This document shows, in pieces, positions 55,451 through 63,900 of a stretch of 64,000 nucleotides of DNA. The stretch covers positions 124,001-188,000 of the forward strand of contig JADJXL010000020.1 in NCBI GenBank assembly GCA_016715885.1. Reading direction: 5' to 3'. A program made the translations under genes and the position numbers. The notes below the pieces were generated by a model. The model did no database searches and was not told where the DNA came from. It worked only from the letters and a program-made list of their open reading frames with translations. Source of the stretch: Polyangiaceae bacterium (GTDB taxonomy: Bacteria > Myxococcota_A > Polyangia > Polyangiales > Polyangiaceae). The stretch's first letter is position 1; the number at the start of each line of letters is the position of its first letter.

Positions 55451-56914
55451 TCAGATCGGCGCGGTCCCACCCTTTTTGAGCAAATTCGCGGCCACACGAA
55501 ATAGATCGGGCATGTCGATCCGGTCGTCTTTGCGCCGAAACATCACGCCGATCCTTTCCATGGCAATGTAAAGGCCACGTTCGTCGGGTGTTCTGCCTGC
55601 CGCCACGTGAAACGGAGGCAGATACTCTTTTGCGCGGGCATCGTCCATGATGGCCGCGAGCGTACCGGCGCGTTGCCAAACAGCAACCACTTGCGCCTCA
55701 TCCGCGGGCAAGAGCAGTCCCGACAGCGCCCGAAGGGCTCCTTTGATCCACGGAAACTCCTGGTGAAGCTGGTCGACGCGAGTCTTGGATGCCACACGCA
55801 GACCATGCTGCATTCCCTTCGGAGTAAGGACCTTGTTCGCTGGCAAAGGTCCATGTTGCGCGGCGCCGATCATGAGCCCCAAGAAGCTGCGCGGTGTGAC
55901 CTCGTTGAATGCGTCGGCCAGGTGTTTGAGGGGCCAATCGTAGGTCTTGCCTTTCTTGTATCCAAAAGCGCCATCGGCCATGTAGGGGCCTGAAAGCGCG
56001 GTCATGAGCTCTTGCTGGTGACGGGAGTCGTGCGTCAGCGTCCACTGCCTCTTCAGGACTTGTTCGCGCGTGGGGTGCTCGAAGCGAAGCGACGACAACA
56101 AGTGCTGAAAGGGTTCTGGGGCGCCGCCGAGGGCGAGACGTGCGAAAAGCAGCCCATACAGATCGGTCCCGGTCCAAGCCAGCCTCACTGCACCCGTCCG
56201 CAACTTGGGCAGCTCGACGAAATGCAGTGCATCGTCTTCGATTTGATCGGGTCGCAAGAACAGCTTGACCCGCACGCGTCGGTACGCGCGCATTGCCCAC
56301 ACCACCTCCAAGAGCGCCTGGGTCAACAGCCGCCGGCGAGGCCAGGACATGGCCATCGTATCGAGCGCGTCGTAGACGACGAGCAACGTCTTGTCGTTTT
56401 TTTTCAGGGCCTCGTCCATTCCGGCGATCGTCGCCTCGCGCTGATCCACGTCCCGCGCACGAGGCAAGAGCAATGGCAGACTCGGCGGCTTCCGCTCGTT
56501 CGCCAGATCGATTGCTCGCAGAATCGTGGCCCAGAAAAAAGCTCGGGCATCGTCGCCCGTTGCGTTTTCACCGATGCACTGGTCGAGCTTGTCGCGTCCG
56601 ATACCCGCGGGGCCTTCGATGCCGGTATAGCCGAATTGCACATCCAGCTTGGAGAGCCCGTGTTTCGGATACGCTGCGGCTGCCGTCGCGCGCAGCGTAT
56701 CGTCGCCGAGCACCCCTGCCCAGAAGCTTTTGCCCGTGCCACGCGCACCCATGACGATGGGCGCGGTCGGGTCCAGCGCCGCGGCGTGCGTCTCCGGCGC
56801 ATACAGCTCATCGAGCGTCGGCGCCTGCGCCCCGATGGCATCCGTCGATACGTCGGTAGGAAATGACGCAATGGCATCGCGGATGGCTTTGTAATCAGAT
56901 GCGGCTACGGTCAT
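55451..56914 (-). CDS. P-loop ATPase, third gene of KGGVGR trio
   Basis: The 487-residue protein has Walker A VMGARGTGKSF at 55-64, Walker B-like LLVVYDALD near residue 190 and a long helical C-terminus. It resembles STAND or conflict-system ATPases but has no recognisable sensor repeats. Start at MTVAASDYK overlaps the upstream ATPase stop as ATGA, so the two are translated together. Its presence in a three-gene overlapping operon within the BREX locus suggests a defence role; the DNA or protein it senses is unknown. Confidence 0.75.
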   Translation of the reverse strand: MTVAASDYKAIRDAIASFPTDVSTDAIGAQAPTLDELYAPETHAAALDPTAPIVMGARGTGKSFWAGVLGDDTLRATAAAAYPKHGLSKLDVQFGYTGIEGPAGIGRDKLDQCIGENATGDDARAFFWATILRAIDLANERKPPSLPLLLPRARDVDQREATIAGMDEALKKNDKTLLVVYDALDTMAMSWPRRRLLTQALLEVVWAMRAYRRVRVKLFLRPDQIEDDALHFVELPKLRTGAVRLAWTGTDLYGLLFARLALGGAPEPFQHLLSSLRFEHPTREQVLKRQWTLTHDSRHQQELMTALSGPYMADGAFGYKKGKTYDWPLKHLADAFNEVTPRSFLGLMIGAAQHGPLPANKVLTPKGMQHGLRVASKTRVDQLHQEFPWIKGALRALSGLLLPADEAQVVAVWQRAGTLAAIMDDARAKEYLPPFHVAAGRTPDERGLYIAMERIGVMFRRKDDRIDMPDLFRVAANLLKKGGTAPI

Positions 56915-58293
56915 GGCTCCTCGGCGGAGGGCGAAGCTGCGGCGTGGTCCAAACCCGGGACGATGCGATCGAGCAACTCCCCAAACGTCGTGCGATACAC
57001 GCTCTCCGAGAGCAGGTCGCGTCGATTCAACGGATCGAAACGCTGAAACGCGGCGTCGTAGAGCACCGCGACAGGGTCCGGCAGCATCCATTCAACGGGC
57101 AGGACGATTTCATCGGGCAATTCGTCGTCCCATTGCACGTCATCCGAGAAACCCAATGGCTCGAGGTCGACGTGTGGCAAAGCGGGGCTTGGCCCGAGCC
57201 CCACATCCGCGAACAGCTCGCGGCAACGTCGCGCGAAGTCGAGCCGAGCATCGGCATCGACCGGTGCCTTGCCTTGGACCATCGAGACTCGTGTCGCCCA
57301 TTCGGGCAGCTCTCCTGCGGAAGGCGATACGCGCGCAAGGTGCGATAACATGGCAGCATATCCCTGGAACGTCTGCGGCTCGTCCAAACCGAAGAGCAAG
57401 ACTTCGGCTCCGAGGCCGAGCACGGCGGACGCCGTCGTTTCGTGCAGACCTGCACGTGCATCCACCAAGATCGCATCGTAACGTTCCGGGTCGGCCAGAT
57501 GGTCGACGATCGCGCGGACCTGATCCAAAAACGTCGATACCGTCCCGTCCGGGCGAATGTCTTCCCCATACGCTCGCGCAATCTTACCGAGAACATCGGC
57601 CGGGTTTTTCACGCTTCGCCGGCCGAATGCGGGAACGACGTCGATTCGCCCCCCTCGCGTCGCAAGCTCGGAGGGCCCCACGAGATCCGCATAAAACTCG
57701 GCGTCGAGCCCCGATAAACCGTTCTCGACGAGCGCATCGATCATGCCGAATTCGGGCAACGTATCTCCCGGCAGGAGCATGGCACCGAGCCCCGGCGCCT
57801 CCAAGTCGAGATCAATCGCCAAGACGCGCCGACCGAGCGATGCAAGGTGTGCCGCGACCACGGAAAGGGCCGTCGTTCGACCCACGCCACCCTTGAGGCT
57901 CGCGAATACGAAGCGCAATGGCGGTGGCGCCGTCGCCGCAGGAGCTCGCAGCCAATCAGCACCAACGAGGCGCCTATCGACGACGCGAACCATTTGACCA
58001 TCGACCGAAACGCGAAATGCAGAGGCGTCCGAAAGAACGGCCATTGCGCCATAGTCGCTCGATCCAGCGACGACGCGATCGGGCCGCGCGTACGCGCCGA
58101 GCGAGCTGCGGAGCGCTTCGGACAATGCGTCGACCGCGGCTTGATCGAGCGGATGGCCAGCAAAAAAAGACAAACAACCCACCGCATCGCGCAGGACGGT
58201 CCCATCGAGCAGCGCGACGTGTCCCAGTTGCGCCCGGACCACGTCGACGAGAATGGGCAAGCTATCGTCGAAGCGCACTGGCTTGACTTTCAT
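56911..58293 (-). CDS. ParA/MinD-like ATPase with KGGVGR variant P-loop
   Basis: The 460-residue protein has an N-terminal ~120-residue domain (DGTVLRDAVGCLSFFAGHPL then RVVDRRLVGADW) and a ParA/MinD ATPase domain. The deviant Walker A reads SLKGGVGRTTAL: the signature Lys134 is kept but the P-loop Lys of KGGVGKT is Arg139. Other motifs are normal: DLDLEAPGLG, VDARAGLHETT. The codon is CGA, two changes from AAA, so it is not a single-base error. I recall that KGGVGR variants form a recognised ATPase group, often beside HEPN or P-loop partners; that is from memory. Start overlaps the HEPN stop as ATGA. The cleft may bind but hydrolyse NTP poorly. Confidence 0.8.
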   Translation of the reverse strand: MKVKPVRFDDSLPILVDVVRAQLGHVALLDGTVLRDAVGCLSFFAGHPLDQAAVDALSEALRSSLGAYARPDRVVAGSSDYGAMAVLSDASAFRVSVDGQMVRVVDRRLVGADWLRAPAATAPPPLRFVFASLKGGVGRTTALSVVAAHLASLGRRVLAIDLDLEAPGLGAMLLPGDTLPEFGMIDALVENGLSGLDAEFYADLVGPSELATRGGRIDVVPAFGRRSVKNPADVLGKIARAYGEDIRPDGTVSTFLDQVRAIVDHLADPERYDAILVDARAGLHETTASAVLGLGAEVLLFGLDEPQTFQGYAAMLSHLARVSPSAGELPEWATRVSMVQGKAPVDADARLDFARRCRELFADVGLGPSPALPHVDLEPLGFSDDVQWDDELPDEIVLPVEWMLPDPVAVLYDAAFQRFDPLNRRDLLSESVYRTTFGELLDRIVPGLDHAAASPSAEEP

Positions 58294-58694
58294 GTCCCCA
58301 TCGCTCCGACGGCATCTTTCGCCTGCTTCTGCCATACGCCAATCCAGGTGTCGCGGATTTGCGCTGCATCCGCATATCGCATGCTGACATGCCAGTTGTT
58401 CATGAACGCGTCATCGAAAACGAAGACAGTGAGCGGCTTTGCACGACGTCCCCCGAGCGCGTCTCGAAGCAGGGTGCGAAGCTTGGGAAAGTGTTCGTAT
58501 TGAATCTCGTGTTTGACATCCGGCAGGAGCTTGAGGGGGACGACCATGGCCTTGATGGCGCACTCGGCAGCGATACCGTACAGGTAGCCCGCCACATCTT
58601 TACGCTGCGCCGGGTCGGCCATGAGCAGCTCGGCCGCCTCGAGATGACGATAGGCCGCCTTGGTGAGATTGGGTATGAACGACACGACGCCCAC
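58290..58694 (-). CDS. HEPN-like protein, first gene of the trio
   Basis: The 134-residue protein is all-helical, with AAECAIKAMVV in the second helix and a C-terminal W-H-V-S-M-R-Y motif, which fits HEPN-fold proteins (A-Y-lAAE-alKa...R-Y). The classical RNase motif Rx4-6H is not clear, so catalysis is uncertain. The start is a GTG (alternative at the third codon later); GAGGATGCGG precedes it. HEPN proteins act as RNase effectors or adapter subunits in defence and toxin systems. Its stop overlaps the KGGVGR ATPase start. Confidence 0.6.
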   Translation of the reverse strand: MGVVSFIPNLTKAAYRHLEAAELLMADPAQRKDVAGYLYGIAAECAIKAMVVPLKLLPDVKHEIQYEHFPKLRTLLRDALGGRRAKPLTVFVFDDAFMNNWHVSMRYADAAQIRDTWIGVWQKQAKDAVGAMGT

Positions 58695-58772
58695 GCCTAC
58701 CGCATCCTCGAACCAAGTTCAAGAAAAACCGTGGTGCTGCCGATCGCTCGGCGCTGAACCCCCCAATCCCCT

Positions 58773-59435
58773 CTACCCCTCGTTCTTTTTCTTCACCGGC
58801 CGATCCGGAATCACCGTGTGAATCTCCGCCTCGCTGAACCCCGATACCTTGTACAGCCGCTTCAAATTCGATAGCTCCGTATGCACCACCCTCGCCAGCG
58901 CCGTGCGCACGCGACTCAATACCTTCACCTTCGCCGCAGGCTTTCGCACCGCGTCCACGGCGTTGCGCAATGCATTCGCTTCGCTCGCCACTTCCGCCGC
59001 GCACGCATCCGCCGTCGGCTTCGACAATTTCGGATGCAATCCCGCCTGCAGCAGTTGCACCAAGATATCCATCCGATCCGGCTGCTCGTCCGTGTCACCT
59101 TGCGCATAATACGCAATCCCGTCCGGGAACAGCACCGACAACGCCGCGTCATAACCCGGCCGGCCAATCTCATTCCAAATCACGTCGTACGTCTTCCCCA
59201 GCACCTTGTCCGAGCGAATGTTCGACGTGTCCACGTCCGCCACGAGCGGCGCGAGCACCTGCTGCGCGTCTTTCAATTGCGCCGCGACGTTCCCTGCCAA
59301 CCCCATGACCGTCCCCAAGCGGTCTTCGGCCAGCTCTTTCCACTTGCCCCCGCGCGCCGACGCCTTCGTCAACGTCGTCTCGCCATCCTCGATGATGGCA
59401 TCGGCCGCCGCATCCCGGCGAATGATCGTCCCCAT
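58773..59435 (-). CDS. 220-residue dispersed family, copy 2
   Basis: This protein of 220 residues is ~91% identical to the product of 37041-37703; differences cluster in the first 160 residues, and the C-terminal half-domain is unchanged. It is helical without an identified motif. The DNA outside the gene is conserved upstream for about 130 bases, including promoter boxes and the GAGGAG site. In copy 1 the palindromic repeat follows directly, but here two small lipoprotein genes lie between, so the two loci are related yet rearranged. Confidence 0.75.
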   Translation of the reverse strand: MGTIIRRDAAADAIIEDGETTLTKASARGGKWKELAEDRLGTVMGLAGNVAAQLKDAQQVLAPLVADVDTSNIRSDKVLGKTYDVIWNEIGRPGYDAALSVLFPDGIAYYAQGDTDEQPDRMDILVQLLQAGLHPKLSKPTADACAAEVASEANALRNAVDAVRKPAAKVKVLSRVRTALARVVHTELSNLKRLYKVSGFSEAEIHTVIPDRPVKKKNEG

Positions 59436-59477
59436 GCTCCACTCCTCGTCTTGTCCTGTTCGACCGGACGGTAGCGG

Positions 59478-59507
59478 ACTCTACAGGCCACCCCGACCCA
59501 GGGCCAA
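59478..59507 (-). promoter_or_regulatory. Putative promoter of 220-residue gene, copy 2
   Basis: Same boxes as copy 1: TTGGCC (59502-59507) and TAGAGT (59478-59483) spaced by 18 bases on the minus strand, with sequence around them largely conserved. Conservation between copies supports function; the match to consensus is modest. Confidence 0.4.
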
Positions 59508-59661
59508 GCTTTTTGCACATCTCCAAGATTCACCGCAAATTGCCGCACAAACCGCGGCCGATCGATGTGGATGGCCTGCCCATGTAGCGCCGTGAATAGG
59601 GCGAGGTGAAAGATTGTGTTACGACCCCGGAGGTGCTCTATTGGCTGGCGAGGTGCACGTG

Positions 59662-59910
59662 ATGAAGGCGCACAATGTCCTGCTCATGCTCGCGAGTCTC
59701 ATGGCGAGCGCTGTTCTTGGCTGCGTCCCCGATGACGACAACTCCCTCGAAGGTCGGTGTAACCGACGTACCGCTGCATGCGTGAACAGTTGCTACAAGG
59801 CCAGTCAGGGCACTGCGTGTCGCGAGTGTTGCACTAGCGCCGGTTTTGCCTGTAAGAGGGAAGAAAGCTTCAGCTTCTATTCGTGCCCGGACGAGGACGA
59901 CCCACGATGA
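59662..59910 (+). CDS. Small Cys-rich lipoprotein 1
   Basis: The 82-residue protein has a signal sequence with lipobox V-L-G-C (Cys21) and a mature part with the pattern CVNSCYKASQGTACRECC. Its paralogue follows at once with a four-base overlap. The start at MKAHNVLL has a GAGG about 10 bases upstream. The pair is in the cargo between pglW and pglX. A Cys-rich surface role is likely; there is no enzyme motif. Confidence 0.65.
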   Translation: MKAHNVLLMLASLMASAVLGCVPDDDNSLEGRCNRRTAACVNSCYKASQGTACRECCTSAGFACKREESFSFYSCPDEDDPR

Positions 59911-60176
59911 AATACGGAACGCTCTTCGCGTTTGGTCTCCTCTTCGCGCTGCGTCCAGGATGCGGACCATTCAAGCCGGAAAAGTCGGAGAAGCGACCTG
60001 CAACAGAATTGCCCAAACACTGCGCGAGTGCGTCCAGTTCGTGTTACGACGGCTGTTATAAGCGGCAGGAGGGTGAAATTTGTACTTCGTGCTGCTTCGA
60101 AAACCTCATTCTCTGCGGCGAGGGCCATCCCTCCGACTTCAAGAAGTGCGACACCATCGAGCGGGAAACGCGTTGA
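59907..60176 (+). CDS. Small Cys-rich lipoprotein 2
   Basis: The 89-residue protein (MKYGTLFAFGLLFALRPGC) has lipobox R-P-G-C (Cys19) and the mature pattern CYDGCYKRQEGEICTSCCF, clearly paralogous to the upstream protein. ATG overlaps the upstream stop as ATGA, so they are co-translated. It is likely lipidated and disulfide-rich. Function unknown. Confidence 0.65.
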   Translation: MKYGTLFAFGLLFALRPGCGPFKPEKSEKRPATELPKHCASASSSCYDGCYKRQEGEICTSCCFENLILCGEGHPSDFKKCDTIERETR

Positions 60177-60199
60177 ACGAAGGCGCCAGCCTCCTCTTG

Positions 60200-60530
60200 C
60201 CTCGCACCACATCGACACCAATTCGCCCCAGCCTGCCCAAATCCAGGTCCACATCCATGTGGGACCCCGTTTTGCCTGCTCGATCCGCAAAACCACAGCC
60301 ATGTGGATCCGCCTTCGAGGTGCCCGACGGGCGATCCACATCGATGTGGATCGGCCTCGGGCGACGTCACGGCGCGCTCGTCGTACGTGTCAGCGCACGT
60401 TGGGGCAGGCCGAGCTGCATTCCATAGCGATGTGGTTTGCAAAAGGAGTTGGCATCTTGGCGCTGCACATGGCGGGGAAACGTCATCCGAGCATGCGGGA
60501 AGCGTTTTGGGATGGATGTGGGGTGGGGTT
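60200..60530 (+). repeat. Dispersed palindromic repeat, copy 2
   Basis: This is the second copy of the ~330-bp segment seen at 37859-38190, in the same orientation. It contains a 22-bp palindrome CGATCCACATC...GATGTGGATCG at 60332-60353 and the shared tail GGGAAACGTCATCCGAGCAT. Differences are scattered, as expected for a non-coding element. It lies between the second Cys-rich lipoprotein gene and the MITE before pglX. Confidence 0.75.
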
Positions 60531-60622
60531 ATTGGGGAAAGAAGCCGGGAGCGCCGTGTCGACACGGATCGATCAAACTCGGTCTGCGTCGTCATCCGGC
60601 GCCTCACCCCCTCACCACATAA

Positions 60623-60893
60623 GCGCTACCTTAACTCGTTTTGCACCCCCGCGCGGGATTGAAATCCCGCGCTACACATTCAAAAGTCCCTCACTACCGT
60701 TCGGGACTGGCGTTGTGGAATTTCGGATCGTCATCGAGAATCCTCGACGATTTCGCATAGATTCCAGGCCTCGCCATGCAGCCATGACGTTAGTCCGAGC
60801 GCGGTAGCACGAGGACTTCTTGTCGTGTAGCGCGGGGTTTCAACCCCGCGCGGGGCTGGGGCGAGAATACGCGCGCAAACCCGTAACCTACGT
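60623..60893. mobile_element. Palindrome-ended MITE-like element before pglX (inverted core)
   Basis: It has end GCGCTACCTTA (60623-60633) similar to the outer element near pglW, and palindromes at 60651-60672 (arms GCGCGGGATT/AATCCCGCGC) and 60830-60851 (arms GCGCGGGGTT/AACCCCGCGC). The core between them is the reverse complement of the core of the inner MITE (54938-55094), about 95% identical, while the sequence to the right (GGGGCTGGGGCGAGAATACGCG) is in the same order. So the core is flipped relative to its flank. The right end has only a weak, degenerate match to the left terminal repeat. Confidence 0.7.
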
Positions 60894-60979
60894 TCCGCCC
60901 ACAATTTTCTTGCCCCCTTCCGTCCGTCTCGATACCCTCGCGCCCCCGGCCGCCGACGCCTGCGCCGGCCGAGACATCC

Positions 60980-63900
60980 ATGAAGCCCGATACCTACGCC
61001 GCCCTCGAAAAGGCCCTCCAAAAGCTCGAAAAGGCCATCGTCAAGGCGCACGTCGCCACCGTGCGCGGCGACAAGGACCTGCGCGGACGCATCGAGGCCC
61101 TGCACGCCGAAAGCGAAACGGGCGGGTCGTTCGACGACTACCTGGAGGTGCTTGCGGGACGGAGCGCCGTGCAGCTCCTCTTGCGCACGGTGTACGTCCG
61201 CGTGCTCGAAGACCTGGGGCTTTTGGAATTGCCGCGCATTCGCGGATTGTGGGGGTATCAAGCGTTTCGGGACATCGCCCCGCAGCTCGGCATTCGCGCG
61301 TATTTCAAGTGGGTGTTTCGTGACTTGGCGGAAGATTTTCCCGCGCTGTTCGTCCCGGCCCACGACGAATTGCCGCTGCCGTCGGAGGACATTTGCAAAG
61401 ACATTTGGGACTTGTGGCACCTCGACGACGGCAAGGGGAACTTGACGTACGACTGGTCGGATCGGGACTTCGACAGCCGATTCTTGGGGGATTTGTACCA
61501 GGACTTGGATGCCGACGTGCGGGATCGGTATGCGCTTTTGCAGACGCCGGATTTCGTGGAGGAGTTCATTTTGGATCAGACGCTGACGCCGGCGCTGGGT
61601 GAATTCGATCCGGCGGGGCTATCGGCGAAGGGCGAGACGTTTCGGGTGCTGGATCCGACGTGCGGGAGTGGTCACTTTTTGATTGGGGCGCTGCATCGGA
61701 TGGGGGGTTATTGGGAGGGGCAGGGTCTTGGGAGGTGGGAGGCGTACGAGCGTGCGGTGGAGAGCGTGTGGGGGTGTGACATCAATCCGTATGCGGTGGA
61801 CGTGGCGCGTTTTCGGCTGTTGCTGGAGGTGATGCAACGGACGGGGGAGCGGAATTTGGAGCGGCTGCGCGACTTGAGGTTGCATTTGCGGACGCTGGAT
61901 TCGTTGATTCCGTGGGAGGGTCATGCGGGGCAGGGTGCGCAAGGGGAATTGTTTTCGGGGAGCGATCGGTTGTCGAAGTATGCGACGGAGCGTGAGCGGC
62001 AGGAGAATGGGGACTTTTTGGGGCGAGCGTTTCACGTGGTGGTGGGGAATCCGCCGTACGTGACGCCGAAGGATCCGCAGAAGCGGGACGATTATCGGGT
62101 GTTTTGGCCGGAGTCGGCGACGGGCAAATATGGGTTGTCGGCGCCGTTCGTGGAGCGATTGTTCGCATTGGGGACGCACGGCGCGTTCATGGGACAAATC
62201 ACGGGCAACGCCTTTGCGAAGCGCGAATTTGGCGCATCCCTCATCGAGCAAGGTCCTGCCGCGATTGGGATTTGACCGACATCATCGACACCAGCGGGGC
62301 ATATATCCCTGGACACGGAACGCCAACCGTTATTTTGATTGGGCGTTCGCGAACGGCTGGGACAAGCGAAACCATTCGCGCGTGGGTGGAAAACGAGGCG
62401 AACCGAAACAACCCGCAGTTGCCAGCAGGAAGGCAAGGTGTGGCAAGCGATTGCAACAGCTCCTCGTCAAGCTAACGACGACAGCGCCTTTTTGACCGTC
62501 AGCAAATACCCGAGACAAGATTTTCAAACGCACCCATGGAATCTCAATGGAGGCGGCGCACCCCAGCTTCAAAAGCGAATTGTTGAGTCGAGTCGGTACA
62601 CTCTTGGCAGTGTCACCGGATTGATGATTGGTTATCAGACAATCACCGGAGAGGACTCGATATATGCAGACGCGCTATCTACATGGAAGCTCGACCGACC
62701 CGTTGCAACGCATTTTCTCCGTTCATTCGTCGAAGGCGACCAGATACGAGATTACTCGATAGGTCCTGGCGCTACCGTTCTCGTTCCCTTTCGTGATGTT
62801 TCTGTAGGAGGCGTCGTTGCACCTGAGGAGCTTCTCGGCACCTTTAGGCGCCTCTGGCGCGCCAAAGGAATTCTTCGTCGTAGAATCGTTTCCGGGTCGA
62901 CGACAATGGAGGCTGCAAAGCGACGCTGGTACGATCTTCGACGAGTGGCCACCGACAAGTTCGCCGCAAAATTTACAATTGGTGTCGCCTTCGTGGCGAC
63001 CCATAATCACTTTGCGCTCGACACGGCTGTTCGCGTGTTCAAACAATCGGCGCCCGTCATCAAACTCCCCGCCTCCGCCACCCTCGCCGATCACCTCGAC
63101 CTGCTCGGCCTGCTCAACAGCAGCACCCTGGGGTTTTGGATGAAGCAGGTGTTTTTCAATAAGGGTGAGGGCGGCGGTACACGCGTGGAGGCAGGACATT
63201 CGGCGCTTGGCAACGAATTGTGGAAAAACCACTACGAATACGACTCCACGAAACTCCAAAAAGCGCCCATCACGCAAAACGATCGCGCGGCCCGCATCGC
63301 CTTGGCCACGGCGCTCGACGAAACCGCGCAACGACGCGCGGGATGCCTGCCCGCCGCGGTGCTCGCATCGAGCGATTGGACCGCAAACGACCTGGCGGAA
63401 AAGCTGCGAGCCGCGCGCGAGACGTACCGGGCCCTGACCCATCGGATGGTCGCCCTGCAAGAAGAATTGGATTGGCTGACGTACGGATCGTACGGATTGC
63501 TGACGGGGCACGAAACGGTGGGGCCCGAAGACATCGAGCCGCTCGCGCCAGGGCATCGGCCGTTCGAATTGCTGCTGGCCCGGCACAATGCATCGTGCGA
63601 CGCGGACGAGCGGAGCGAATGGTTCCGGCGGCACGGACACGAGGAAACGACGAGCATCCCGGGGCATTACAGCGCGGAGACGAACGGGCGGATCACCGAA
63701 CGGTTGCGGATCATCGCGGCGAACGGGGACGTGCGGCTGATCGAGCAGCCGCAATTCAAACGGCGGTGGCAAACGCCGGACCTGGACGAAGAAACGAAGG
63801 CGGCTGCGGAGCATTGGCTGCTGGACCGGCTGGAGGACCTGTTCCAAGGGGCGCTGGCGACGCCGAGGCCGTACCGATTGGAAGACATCGTGACGGCGTG

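Noticed and set aside
60731..61420. 229-residue minus-strand frame overlapping pglX start and the MITE
   Set aside because: It runs antisense through conserved PglX N-terminal sequence and through the repeat element; no supporting motifs.
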